13,697 bases of DNA from Rhodocyclaceae bacterium UBA5602 (GTDB taxonomy: Bacteria > Pseudomonadota > Gammaproteobacteria > Burkholderiales > Rhodocyclaceae). The notes beneath the pieces were generated by a model that worked only from the letters and a program-made list of their open reading frames with translations, was not told the origin of the DNA and did not search any database. This document shows, in pieces, positions 6,200 through 13,697 of the stretch. The position numbers and the translations under genes were made by a program. The stretch is taken from contig DILC01000040.1 of assembly GCA_002424865.1 (NCBI GenBank), positions 52,215-65,911 on the forward strand. The letters are read 5' to 3'. The stretch's first letter is position 1. The number at the start of each line of letters is the position of its first letter.

Positions 6200-7423
6200 A
6201 TGACCACCACAGCACCTATCGCGCCAACGCACCAGGCCACCCCCCAAGGCTTTGCGTTTTTAATTGCGATCCTCACCGCCATCGGGCCGTTCTCCATCAC
6301 CATGTATCTGCCGGCCTTCCCGAATATCAGCACGACACTCGGGGCAACGCCTGTGGAGGTGCAACAAACCCTCGCCGCCTATCTAATCCCCTTTGCCTTC
6401 ATGATGCTCTGGCATGGCAGCATTTCAGATGCTATCGGGCGCAGGAAAGTGATACTCGCGGGCCTATTTGTCTATACCTTGGCCGCATTGATTTGTCTTT
6501 TCGCGCAAAATATCCTGATGCTCTCCATTGGCCGCGCCCTGCAAGGCATGGCCGCAGGCGCGGGCATGTCCGTTGGCCGCGCCACGGTGCTGGATTTGCT
6601 CAAAGGCGCAGCGGCACAGCGCTTGATGGCCCGCATTTCCATGCTATTTGCCTTGGCGCCCGCTATTTCGCCGTTATTGGGCAGCGTGCTGTCCACCGCC
6701 TTTGGCTGGCGCGCGGTGTTCGTATTCCTCTCGTGCCTGGGCGCCAGCCTGTTTGTTGGCGTATGGAAACTCCTCCCCGAAACCTTGCCTGTCGCCAGCC
6801 GTCAGCCCTTTAAAGCCGGTGCGCTGTTCCGTGCCTATATCCAGGCGCTTAGCATGCCCAAATTCACTTTTCTGTGTTTGGCGCTGGGGCTTTGCGTTAA
6901 TGGCTCGATGATTTTTGTGCTCTCGGCTCCCCACTACCTTGAATCCATTGCGGATACACGCTTCTCCAGTTTTGCTGCGCTTTTTTCATGCGTGGCTTGC
7001 GGCATGGCCGCCGGCTCTTATGTGAACTCGCGTGCGGCAGGAAAGCTGTCGCCTAAAAAAACCTTGCAACTGGGCTTTGGCATCATGTTGCTGGCCTGCC
7101 TGATAAACATTGCCATCGTGCTGCTCCTGCCGCGCGGCCTGCTTCAGAATGTCATCGCCGTCTTGATTTATACCTTTGGCCTGGCCATTACCATGCCCAG
7201 CTTGCAATTGATGGCCTTAGAACAACTGCCCACCCGGCGGGGTCTGGCTTCCAGCCTGCAAGGCGCCTTTCAGGTCGGCACCAATGCCTTCACGTCCATC
7301 ATCATTGCGCCACTGGCCTGGCACGGCGCGGGCAGCATGGGTATGGCAATGGGCGGCTACTGGCTAGCGGCTGTATTGATGCTTGCCATCAGCGGGCACT
7401 GCCACCGCACTGCCGCCCGTTAA
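6200..7423 (+). CDS. Bcr/CflA family multidrug efflux MFS transporter
   Basis: A 407-residue, 12-helix inner-membrane protein of the drug:H+ antiporter-1 type. It shows MYLPAFPNI at the end of helix 1 (35-43), MFS motif A as GSISDAIGRRKVILAGL (73-89), and a glycine-rich helix-4/5 region RALQGMAAGAGMSVGRATVLDL (112-133; shown to locate motif B and the RA-V-DL of Bcr proteins). Most Bcr/CflA proteins have Asp just before MYLPAFP; here it is Thr34, so proton coupling or substrates may differ. ATG 6200 is chosen because MTTTAPIAP leads directly into helix 1. The frame is open to 6044, but that stretch includes the 9-bp repeat. It sits antisense between liuD and liuE and ends 13 bases from the liuD stop. 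Substrate unknown; export of an acyl or aromatic compound is only a guess. Confidence 0.9.
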   Translation: MTTTAPIAPTHQATPQGFAFLIAILTAIGPFSITMYLPAFPNISTTLGATPVEVQQTLAAYLIPFAFMMLWHGSISDAIGRRKVILAGLFVYTLAALICLFAQNILMLSIGRALQGMAAGAGMSVGRATVLDLLKGAAAQRLMARISMLFALAPAISPLLGSVLSTAFGWRAVFVFLSCLGASLFVGVWKLLPETLPVASRQPFKAGALFRAYIQALSMPKFTFLCLALGLCVNGSMIFVLSAPHYLESIADTRFSSFAALFSCVACGMAAGSYVNSRAAGKLSPKKTLQLGFGIMLLACLINIAIVLLLPRGLLQNVIAVLIYTFGLAITMPSLQLMALEQLPTRRGLASSLQGAFQVGTNAFTSIIIAPLAWHGAGSMGMAMGGYWLAAVLMLAISGHCHRTAAR

Positions 7424-7450
7424 GCCTGCGCACGCATCAAGCTGCAGGCT
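7423..7450. terminator. Possible shared hairpin at convergent transporter and liuD ends
   Basis: AGCCTGC (7423-7429) and GCAGGCT (7444-7450) form a perfect 7-bp stem with a 14-base loop that covers both stop codons (7421-7423 plus, 7437-7439 minus). There is no U-tract on either side, so it is at best a weak bidirectional terminator. Confidence 0.25.
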
Positions 7451-9515
7451 CAAAGCCAAGCAGCTCGACCCCTTCGGCAACTTGCTCGCCTACGGCAAAA
7501 TGAAATCCGCGCACGACGCCTGCAGCAGGCGCCCTGACGGTGTGCTCCATTTTCATGGCTTCCAGGATCAACAAGGGCGCGCCCTTGGCAACCGAATCAC
7601 CCGCAGCCGCCAGCAGGGCGATCACTTTGCCCGGCATGGGGGCAAGCACGCTGCCTTCACCACTGCCCTCTTGCCCGGCATGATGCAGCGGGTCGACCAC
7701 CGTCATGACATGCCTCATCGAATGCGCCGCGCCTGGCATGAACACATGCCGTTTTTCAGCCACAGGGATTACCGTCATCGTGCAGCGGCGGCCGCCAAAA
7801 TCCGCATGCAAAATGCCTGCGGCCTCCAACTGGCCGGCCACACTCACGGCTTGGCCATCGCAACTCAGTAAAAAGTGGCCTGGCTGATCGGATGGGCTCG
7901 CGGCCGCCATGATTTTTTTCTCTATCTCGCCGCAACGCAATTGCACCACCTGCTGAGCCCGCCCGCTGGCGCGCCAACCATTGCGCACATGCCAAGGCGA
8001 ATGCGGATCCTGGCCCATTCTTGCCGCTTCGGCAGCGCACTGCTGAGTGCGCAACAGCTCGGCTAACGTGACGCCCAACCAAACCTCGGCCGGCGGCTCA
8101 ACAGGCTCGGGGAATAAATAGGCCTCTTCACGCGCAATCAAGCCCGTATCCAAATCCGCTTGCGAAAACGCGGGGCTGGCTATCAGGCGCGATAAAAAGC
8201 CCACGTTGCTGGTCACGCCAACCAGCTCAACTTCAGCCAGGGCTTTGAGCATCCGTGCGCAAGCATGGGCGCGCGACGCAGCATCGTTGCCGTTCTCGCC
8301 CTCGTCCCACACAATCAGTTTGGCGATCATCGGGTCGTAATGCGGCGATATGTCATCTCCCGCCTCCACCCCCGCATCCACGCGCACAAAGGGCGTCTCG
8401 CTGGGCGAGACAAAATGCACCACGCGCCCGATGGACGGCAAAAAGCCCTTCTCGGCGTCTTCCGCGTAAATGCGCGCCTCAATCGCATGGCCACGCAAAA
8501 TGATCTGCTCCTGGGCTAAAGGCAGCGTCTGGCCAGCAGCGACTTTTAATTGCCACTCGACCAGATCCAGCCCGGTAACCAATTCTGTTACCGGATGCTC
8601 CACCTGCAGCCGCGTATTCATTTCCATGAAGTAAAACGCTTCGCCCGCCTGGCCAGGACCGGCAGCAGGGGCACCCCCGGGCACAATAAATTCCACCGTA
8701 CCCGCGCCCACATAACCGACGGCTTGCGCAGCACGTAGCGCAGCGCGCCCCATGGCGGCACGCTGCGCTGCGCCCAAGCCCGGCGCGGGTGCTTCTTCCA
8801 GCACCTTTTGGTGGCGCCGCTGCACTGAGCAATCGCGCTCGAACAAATGCACATAGTTGCCGTGGCTATCGCCAAAAATCTGCACCTCAATATGCCGTGC
8901 GGGCTGCAGATATTTTTCCAGCAAGACGTTTGCGTCACCAAAGCTCGCCTGCGCCTCGCGCTGGCAGGAAGCGAGCGCCGCCAGGAAATCAGCCGCCGAA
9001 CCGGCCACCCGCATGCCCTTGCCGCCACCGCCCGCAGCCGCTTTAATTAACACCGGGTAGCCAATCTTGTTCGCCTCGCCGCGCAAAAATTCAGGCAGCT
9101 GGTTATCCCCGTGATAGCCGGGCGTCAAGGGCACACCGGCCTTTTCCATCAACTGCTTGGCCGCCGACTTGGAACCCATGGCGCGTATCGCCGCCGCTGA
9201 AGGGCCGATAAATACCAGCCCTGCGGCCAGACAAGCGGCAGCAAAATCAGCGTTTTCAGACAAGAAGCCATAGCCTGGATGTATCGCCTGCGCGCCGCAC
9301 GCCTTGGCAGCGGCGATGATCTTGTCCATGGCCAAATAGGATGATGCAGGGGCTGCCTCGCCTATCCAAAATGCTTCATCCGCCAGCCGCACATGACGCG
9401 CGCCAGCATCTGCCGATGAATACACCGCCACGGTAGAGATACCCATGCGCCGCGCTGTCTTGATGATCCGGCAGGCAATCTCGCCGCGATTGGCAATGAG
9501 GATTTTTTTAAACAT
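7437..9515 (-). CDS. liuD: Methylcrotonyl-CoA carboxylase alpha (biotin-containing) subunit
   Basis: It carboxylates its own biotin with ATP and bicarbonate and passes CO2 to the LiuB subunit, which converts 3-methylcrotonyl-CoA to 3-methylglutaconyl-CoA. Domains in the 692-residue protein: biotin carboxylase N-domain KILIANRGEIACRI (4-17), HPGYGFLSEN (79-88), ATP-grasp loop KAAAGGGGKGMR (158-169), EMNTRLQVEHPVTE (298-311), biotin carboxylase C-domain to about 450, a linker domain, and a biotinyl domain with LEAMKMEH, where Lys655 is the biotin site. The substrate is assigned from the neighbours; the sequence alone could equally be a propionyl- or geranyl-CoA carboxylase. A Gly/Ala/Pro-rich insert (about 279-291) interrupts the strand before FYFMEMN. 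ATG 9515 has only a weak ribosome-binding site. A 288-bp gap separates it from liuC. Confidence 0.95.
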   Translation of the reverse strand: MFKKILIANRGEIACRIIKTARRMGISTVAVYSSADAGARHVRLADEAFWIGEAAPASSYLAMDKIIAAAKACGAQAIHPGYGFLSENADFAAACLAAGLVFIGPSAAAIRAMGSKSAAKQLMEKAGVPLTPGYHGDNQLPEFLRGEANKIGYPVLIKAAAGGGGKGMRVAGSAADFLAALASCQREAQASFGDANVLLEKYLQPARHIEVQIFGDSHGNYVHLFERDCSVQRRHQKVLEEAPAPGLGAAQRAAMGRAALRAAQAVGYVGAGTVEFIVPGGAPAAGPGQAGEAFYFMEMNTRLQVEHPVTELVTGLDLVEWQLKVAAGQTLPLAQEQIILRGHAIEARIYAEDAEKGFLPSIGRVVHFVSPSETPFVRVDAGVEAGDDISPHYDPMIAKLIVWDEGENGNDAASRAHACARMLKALAEVELVGVTSNVGFLSRLIASPAFSQADLDTGLIAREEAYLFPEPVEPPAEVWLGVTLAELLRTQQCAAEAARMGQDPHSPWHVRNGWRASGRAQQVVQLRCGEIEKKIMAAASPSDQPGHFLLSCDGQAVSVAGQLEAAGILHADFGGRRCTMTVIPVAEKRHVFMPGAAHSMRHVMTVVDPLHHAGQEGSGEGSVLAPMPGKVIALLAAAGDSVAKGAPLLILEAMKMEHTVRAPAAGVVRGFHFAVGEQVAEGVELLGFEPAA

Positions 9516-9547
9516 GTGGGCCGCTCAAGTGAAAAGAGACGTTAAAG

Positions 9548-9889
9548 ATGTTGAACTCATGGAAATTCATGGCTTGCGCCCTTGCTTGCTTGTCGCTGAT
9601 AAACGCTCATGGCAAGTCAATGCCGCCCGCTGATGATGAAACACGCGAAAAACCGCAAAAATCCCACGGCTGGCTGTGCAAAGCCGACGCAGGCGTCGCG
9701 AATTCCCGCCCCCCACAACCTCCCCCGCACGGGGAAGCTGACTGTCTGGCCCGCTGCACGAGAAGCGTGGCCCGGCATCAAATTGCCTGTTTCACGCTGA
9801 ACACTATTGCCCCTGCCACCCTGGCGCACGTTTTTCCAGAAAAGCGCGCATGCCTTCGCGGCCCTCAGTACTCGCGCGTACGCGCATGA
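9548..9889 (+). CDS. Orphan ORF with signal-peptide-like N-terminus (doubtful)
   Basis: The frame lies opposite to the liu genes, mostly in the liuC-liuD gap. It begins MLNSWKFMACALACLSLINA, which has a positive residue, a hydrophobic core and small residues near a possible cleavage site, as in a Sec signal peptide. A charged segment rich in Lys, Glu and Asp follows (PADDETREKPQK). AAGAGA lies 8 bases upstream as a modest ribosome-binding site. From about residue 53 the frame crosses the C-rich element (PPQPPPHG) and then runs 86 bases into the antisense of liuC, so the second half is unlikely to be a genuine protein. It may be a small exported protein whose end was replaced by the repeat, or chance. 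No family recognised. Confidence 0.25.
   Translation: MLNSWKFMACALACLSLINAHGKSMPPADDETREKPQKSHGWLCKADAGVANSRPPQPPPHGEADCLARCTRSVARHQIACFTLNTIAPATLAHVFPEKRACLRGPQYSRVRA
9704..9745. repeat. C-rich intergenic repeat-like element
   Basis: A run of CCCGCCCCCCACAACC is followed by the hairpin TCCCC-CGCAC-GGGGA (9721-9735). The design, a C-rich lead then a short GC hairpin, parallels the minus-strand reading of 4868-4931; both start CGCCCCCCAC. Elements of this style (C-rich lead, CTCCCC...GGGGAG stem) are common between genes in proteobacteria. This copy lies in the liuC-liuD gap and could influence transcription reaching liuD. Confidence 0.45.
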
Positions 9890-10592
9890 TGCGTTGCGCT
9901 GTTTCCTCGCCCAAGACGGGCGATAAGGGCTGGCCTGCCACGGCGGCCATGAGCGACTTGCATTCAGCCAGGGCGCCGGGCGCATTTTTGAGCAACGCGT
10001 CAACGAGCTCAGCGATGGCATCATCCAGCGCCGCTGCATCGGCCACCAACTCATGCACCAGCCCCAGGCGATAGGCCGCGGCGGCCGAAAAGCGCTCGGC
10101 TGTGAGCATGTAACGACGGGCATGCCGCTCGCCCATGGCCTGCATGACATAAGGGCTGATCGTTGCCGGGATGATCCCTAAACGCACTTCCGGCAGTGAA
10201 AACTGCGCATCGAACACAGTAACCGCAATATCGCAACAGGCCACCAGCCCCACGCCACCGGCATGCGCGGCGCCCTGCACGCGGGCGATGGTGGGTTTGG
10301 GGCATTGCGCCAAGCGGCGCAACATCTCGGCCAGCGCTCGCGCATCGCGCAAATTATCTTCATCGGAATAATCCGCCGCACGCCGCATCCAGTTCAAATC
10401 AGCCCCCGCGCAAAAACTTTTGCCGGTGCTGGAGAGCACCAGCACGCGCACGCCAGCATTTTTTTCCATCACGTCAATCGCTTGTGTGAGTTCAGCGACC
10501 AGGACATCGTCAAAGGCATTGTGGCGCTCGCCACGATTGAGCGTAATCATGCCTACGCCATCGGCAACTTCAGTTAGTATGGTCTGGTACAT
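9804..10592 (-). CDS. liuC: 3-Methylglutaconyl-CoA hydratase (enoyl-CoA hydratase family)
   Basis: A 262-residue crotonase-fold enzyme that hydrates 3-methylglutaconyl-CoA to HMG-CoA, the substrate of LiuE. Seen in the sequence: HNAFDDVLVAEL (24-35), oxyanion-hole and CoA-binding SFCAGADLNWM (59-69), GAAHAGGVGLVACCDIAV (107-124) and EVRLGIIPATISPYV (135-149). In GGVGL the first catalytic Glu of classic enoyl-CoA hydratases is replaced by Val, as is usual in the LiuC group, while Glu135 is retained. Operon position between the two carboxylase subunits supports the specific function. Start 10592 gives MYQTILTEVADGVGMITLNR, typical of the family. The frame is open to 10766, but that part overlaps liuB. 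No ribosome-binding site is visible in the 59-bp gap, which instead has repeated CCATCC motifs on the coding strand. Confidence 0.93.
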   Translation of the reverse strand: MYQTILTEVADGVGMITLNRGERHNAFDDVLVAELTQAIDVMEKNAGVRVLVLSSTGKSFCAGADLNWMRRAADYSDEDNLRDARALAEMLRRLAQCPKPTIARVQGAAHAGGVGLVACCDIAVTVFDAQFSLPEVRLGIIPATISPYVMQAMGERHARRYMLTAERFSAAAAYRLGLVHELVADAAALDDAIAELVDALLKNAPGALAECKSLMAAVAGQPLSPVLGEETAQRIMRVRASTEGREGMRAFLEKRAPGWQGQ

Positions 10593-10651
10593 GGTTTGGC
10601 TTGGCTGTCGGATGGATGGAAATGGAGGGTGAGATGGATGTGCAGGCTGGA

Positions 10652-12274
10652 TTACATGCGGAAAATGCCGAACTGCGTGCGCTGGATCGGCGCATTGAGC
10701 GCAGCAGAGATGCCAAGCGCCAACGCCTGGCGAGATTGTGCCGGATCCAGCACGCCATCGTCCCACAGCCGCGCCGTGGCGTAATACGGATGGCCTTGCG
10801 CTTCATACTGCGCGCGGATGGGCGCTTTAAACGCCGCTTCCTCTGCCGCGCCCCATGGCTTGCCTGCAGCCTCAAGCCCATCGCGCTTGACGGTGGCCAG
10901 GACGGACGCAGCCTGCTCGCCGCCCATCACGCTAATGCGCGCATTGGGCCACATCCACAACAGGCGCGGCGAGAATGCCCGGCCGCACATGCCGTAATTG
11001 CCGGCGCCAAATGAGCCGCCGATGATCATCGTGAATTTGGGCACCTGGGCATTCGATACCGCCATGACGAGCTTGGCGCCATCCTTGGCTATGCCGCCGT
11101 TTTCATATTTTCGCCCGACCATAAAGCCGGTGATGTTCTGCAAAAACACCAGCGGGATGCCGCGCTGGGCGCAGAGTTCGATGAAATGCGCGCCTTTTAA
11201 TGCCGACTCTGAAAACAAAATGCCGTTATTGGCCACGATGCCTATCGGGTAGCCATGCAAATGGGCAAAGCCGGCCACCAGCGTTGCGCCATAACGCGCC
11301 TTGAATTCGTCAAAGCGCGAACCATCCACCAGGCGCGCAACCACTTCCCGCACGTCATAGGGTTTTTTGGTGTCCGATGGAATCACGCCGAGCAGCTCTG
11401 CAGGGTCGTACAGCGGCGCTTCAGGCGTGGCGAGATTCAACGTCACCGTCTTTTGCCAGTTGAGGTTACCGACAATGTCGCGCGCGATGGCAAGCGCATG
11501 ATGGTCATTTTCCGCCAGATGGTCGCATACGCCGGAAATGCGCGTGTGCACGTCGCCCCCGCCCAAATCCTCCACGCTCACCACTTCGCCCGTAGCGGCT
11601 TTGACCAGCGGCGGGCCACCCAGGAAAATCGTGCCCTGGTTTTTAACGATGATGCTCTCGTCGCTCATCGCCGGCACATACGCACCGCCCGCCGTGCAAG
11701 AGCCCATGACCACGGCGATTTGCGGAATGCCTTGCGCGCTCATGGTGGCCTGATTGAAAAAAATGCGGCCGAAATGGTCCCGGTCGGGGAACACCTCATC
11801 TTGCGCGGGCAAAAACGCCCCCCCCGAATCGACCAGATAAATGCACGGCAGGCGATTTTGCTGGGCGATTTCCTGCGCGCGCAAATGCTTTTTCACGGTC
11901 AGCGGATAATACGTGCCACCTTTGACGGTTGCGTCATTAGCCACGATCATGCACTCCACACCGCGCACGCGGCCAATGCCGGTGACTACCCCGGCCGAGG
12001 CAATCTCCCCATCACCGCCATCCGCGCCATACAAGCCATAAGCCGCCAGAGTGGATAGCTCCAAAAACGCCGAGCCCGCATCAAGCAGCGCATCAATGCG
12101 GTCGCGCACCAACAGCTTGCCCCGCGCCAGATGTTTTGCGCGCGCGGATGCTGAACCGCCCCGTGCCACCAGCGCCGACTTTTCCTGCAAGTCGTCGATC
12201 AGCGCCTGCATGGCCGCGGCGTTCGCCTTGAATTCTTCGCTACGCGTATTGATAGCGGATTGAATAACCGACAC
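10652..12274 (-). CDS. liuB: Methylcrotonyl-CoA carboxylase beta (carboxyltransferase) subunit
   Basis: The carboxyltransferase half of methylcrotonyl-CoA carboxylase, moving CO2 from biotin on LiuD to 3-methylcrotonyl-CoA. The 540-residue length and motifs match bacterial MccB/LiuB: ARGKLLVRDRIDALLD (50-65), VDSGGAFLP (148-156), GSCTAGGAYVPAMSDE (191-206), then NITGFMVGRKYE, GSFGAGNYGMCGRAFSPR and PNARISVMGGEQAA in the second half. The GAGNYGMCGRA stretch is typical of the methylcrotonyl/geranyl-CoA type rather than the propionyl-CoA type. Translation starts at GTG (12274-12272), supported by GGAGA at 12281-12285, 6 bases upstream. It follows liuA after 125 bp, in which I see no terminator or promoter, so cotranscription is likely. 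Confidence 0.95.
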   Translation of the reverse strand: MSVIQSAINTRSEEFKANAAAMQALIDDLQEKSALVARGGSASARAKHLARGKLLVRDRIDALLDAGSAFLELSTLAAYGLYGADGGDGEIASAGVVTGIGRVRGVECMIVANDATVKGGTYYPLTVKKHLRAQEIAQQNRLPCIYLVDSGGAFLPAQDEVFPDRDHFGRIFFNQATMSAQGIPQIAVVMGSCTAGGAYVPAMSDESIIVKNQGTIFLGGPPLVKAATGEVVSVEDLGGGDVHTRISGVCDHLAENDHHALAIARDIVGNLNWQKTVTLNLATPEAPLYDPAELLGVIPSDTKKPYDVREVVARLVDGSRFDEFKARYGATLVAGFAHLHGYPIGIVANNGILFSESALKGAHFIELCAQRGIPLVFLQNITGFMVGRKYENGGIAKDGAKLVMAVSNAQVPKFTMIIGGSFGAGNYGMCGRAFSPRLLWMWPNARISVMGGEQAASVLATVKRDGLEAAGKPWGAAEEAAFKAPIRAQYEAQGHPYYATARLWDDGVLDPAQSRQALALGISAALNAPIQRTQFGIFRM

Positions 12275-12399
12275 TAAAAATCTCCTGTTTTATTCCTCGC
12301 GTGAAACAACGCCATCTCAGCAGCAGGCGGCATTGACTTGCCATGCGCGTTGGGCGGATTCAAATTTTCAACGAGCGTCACCACGTAACCCGGCGCTGA

Positions 12400-13581
12400 T
12401 CATCGCGTTTCATTAAAGAGTTCCCGGCCGATCAATGCCCGGCGAATTTCAGATGTGCCCGCGCCGATTTCATACAGCTTGGCGTCCCGCCACAAGCGCC
12501 CCGCCGGGTAGTCATTGATGTAACCATTGCCGCCCAGCACTTGTATCGCTTCACCCGCCATCCAGGTGGCTTTTTCAGCCGCATACAAGATCGCCCCTGC
12601 CGCCTCCTTGCGCAAGGATCTGGCTTCTTCGGCGCTGGCATTCACCAGGCTGTCGCAGCGGCGGCCAACGGCATACACATAAGCCCGCGTGGCTTGCCAG
12701 GTGGTGTACATGTCGGCAAGCTTTCCTTGCATGAGCTGAAACTCGCCAATGGCCTGCCCAAACTGTTTTCGCTCATGCAAATACGGCAGCACCACGTCCA
12801 TGCACGCCGCCATAATCCCCAAAGGCCCGCCCGAGAGCACCGCACGCTCGTAATCCAGGCCACTCATCAAGACTTTCACGCCTTCGCCGACCTGCCCCAG
12901 CACATTGCCCAGCGGCACAGCGCACTGGTCAAAAAACAACGGAAAGGTGTTAGAGCCGCGCATACCCAGCTTGTCCAGATGCAAGCCAGCGCTAAAACCG
13001 GCCAAGCCTTTTTCGATAACGAACGCGGTGATGCCTTTAGCGCCTGCCCAAGGGTCGGTTTTGGCATACACAATCAGCACATCCGCGTCCCCGCCGTTGG
13101 TAATCCACATTTTCGAGCCATTCAAAATAAAGTGGTCGCCCTTGTTTTCAGCTTTCAAGGCCATGGACACCACGTCCGACCCGGCATTGGGCTCGGACAT
13201 CGCCAAAGCGCCCACATGTTCGCCGGAAATCAGCTTGGGCAGATACGCTTTTTTTTGCGCCTCCGTGCCATTGCGCCGCAATTGATTCACGCACAAGTTG
13301 GAATGCGCGCCATACGAGAGGCCCACAGAGGCCGAGGCGCGCGAGATTTCTTCCATCGCCACGATGTGTGCCAGATACCCCATGCCCGTGCCACCATCGG
13401 CTTCTTCCACGCTCATGCCCAACAAACCCATCCCGCCCAGCTTGCGCCACAGGTCCGCCGGGAAAAGATTGTCTTTATCAATCTGCGCCGCGCGCGGCGC
13501 AACTTCTTTTTGCGCGAACTGCCGCACCGCAGCGCGCAGGGCGTCAATGTCCTCGCCCAGCGCAAAATCAAGACCCAGCAT
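12400..13581 (-). CDS. liuA: Isovaleryl-CoA dehydrogenase
   Basis: An FAD flavoenzyme oxidising isovaleryl-CoA to 3-methylcrotonyl-CoA and passing electrons to electron-transfer flavoprotein. The 393-residue protein has acyl-CoA dehydrogenase signatures LAMSEPNAGSD (126-136), WITNGG (159-164), KLGMRGSNTF (204-213) and the C-terminal QVLGGNGYINDYPAGRLWRD followed by LYEIGAGTSEIRR. The catalytic base is Glu245 in LDYERAVLSGGPLGIM. This location is characteristic of isovaleryl-CoA dehydrogenases; most other family members carry the base near the C-terminal GTSEI region. The start is secure: GGAGG at 13588-13592 lies 6 bases before ATG 13581. It is the first gene of the liu group in view, and its promoter should lie in 13593-13697 or beyond. 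Confidence 0.97.
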   Translation of the reverse strand: MLGLDFALGEDIDALRAAVRQFAQKEVAPRAAQIDKDNLFPADLWRKLGGMGLLGMSVEEADGGTGMGYLAHIVAMEEISRASASVGLSYGAHSNLCVNQLRRNGTEAQKKAYLPKLISGEHVGALAMSEPNAGSDVVSMALKAENKGDHFILNGSKMWITNGGDADVLIVYAKTDPWAGAKGITAFVIEKGLAGFSAGLHLDKLGMRGSNTFPLFFDQCAVPLGNVLGQVGEGVKVLMSGLDYERAVLSGGPLGIMAACMDVVLPYLHERKQFGQAIGEFQLMQGKLADMYTTWQATRAYVYAVGRRCDSLVNASAEEARSLRKEAAGAILYAAEKATWMAGEAIQVLGGNGYINDYPAGRLWRDAKLYEIGAGTSEIRRALIGRELFNETR

Positions 13582-13587
13582 TTATTG

Positions 13588-13592
13588 CCTCC
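13588..13592 (-). promoter_or_regulatory. Ribosome-binding site of liuA
   Basis: GGAGG with 6-base spacing to ATG 13581 is the strongest Shine-Dalgarno in the window and fixes the liuA start. It suggests liuA is the well-translated leading gene of the group, in contrast to liuC, liuD and liuE, which lack good sites. Upstream (13593-13697) I see TATAAA on the minus strand and a 10-bp palindrome CATCATGATG, but no convincing -35 and no recognisable LiuR-type operator. Confidence 0.8.
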
Positions 13593-13697
13593 TTATCCAT
13601 TGATAATTGCCAGCGGGTGCTGACAGTAGAATCAGCCCATCGGCAACATCATGATGATTTATAAAATCCGCTAACATGACATGCGCACATTGCCCTG

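Noticed and set aside
10593..10766. N-terminal extension of liuC to 10766
   Set aside because: The added residues overlap the liuB coding end and do not resemble any enoyl-CoA hydratase N-terminus; MYQTILTEV at 10592 does.
11255..12058. 267-codon plus-strand frame opposite liuB
   Set aside because: Antisense shadow of the carboxyltransferase gene with His/Arg-rich translation; no start signal.
12541..13623. 360-codon plus-strand frame opposite liuA
   Set aside because: Long, but fully antisense to a clear isovaleryl-CoA dehydrogenase; its translation is His/Gln/Arg-rich with no domain.
1..13697. CRISPR array, tRNA, rRNA, transposase or integrase
   Set aside because: Looked for regularly spaced repeats, tRNA-like sequence with CCA ends, and transposase or integrase motifs; none seen on either strand.

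Overview
The window looks like chromosomal DNA of a GC-rich proteobacterium, most likely a betaproteobacterium. This is judged from the gene set (a leucine/isovalerate 'liu' catabolic block, purT, mutY, rapZ, a DUF1289 protein, a Bcr/CflA transporter), the protein sequences and the base composition; no rRNA, tRNA or other taxonomic marker is present. Nothing resembles a phage, plasmid, integrase, transposase or CRISPR array.

Layout. The first ~300 bases hold no recognised gene, only several overlapping open frames and a possible promoter for purT. Then come purT (307-1563, +; formate-dependent purine synthesis) and mutY (1633-2814, +; A/G mismatch DNA glycosylase). Facing them on the minus strand is a compact set transcribed right to left: a small DUF1289 protein (4966 to 4637), rapZ (start 4586), a membrane-anchored NusG-domain-II protein (start 3719) and a Gx/heptaprenyl-diphosphate-synthase-component-I-like membrane protein (start 3286). 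The last gene overlaps the mutY 3' end by 77 bp, tail to tail.

From 5093 to 13581 the minus strand carries a complete leucine/isovalerate degradation set, in transcription order: liuA isovaleryl-CoA dehydrogenase, liuB and liuD (beta and alpha subunits of methylcrotonyl-CoA carboxylase) with liuC methylglutaconyl-CoA hydratase between them, and liuE HMG-CoA lyase. Together they convert isovaleryl-CoA to acetyl-CoA and acetoacetate. A Bcr/CflA-type MFS exporter gene lies on the opposite strand between liuD and liuE, so liuE probably needs its own promoter. No regulator such as LiuR and no acetoacetate-activating enzyme is inside the window.

Non-coding signals include two C-rich intergenic elements of similar style (about 4868-4931 and 9704-9745). 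The first contains a strong G-quadruplex motif and a perfect GC hairpin. There are also a 3 x 9-bp tandem repeat between liuE and the exporter, a 15-bp duplication over the liuE stop codon, a 12-bp palindrome at the presumed purT promoter, and an orphan reading frame with a signal-peptide-like start between liuC and liuD. I found no convincing undescribed system. The most worthwhile leads are the NusG-II/Gx membrane pair behind rapZ, the two C-rich elements, and the orphan secreted-type ORF.
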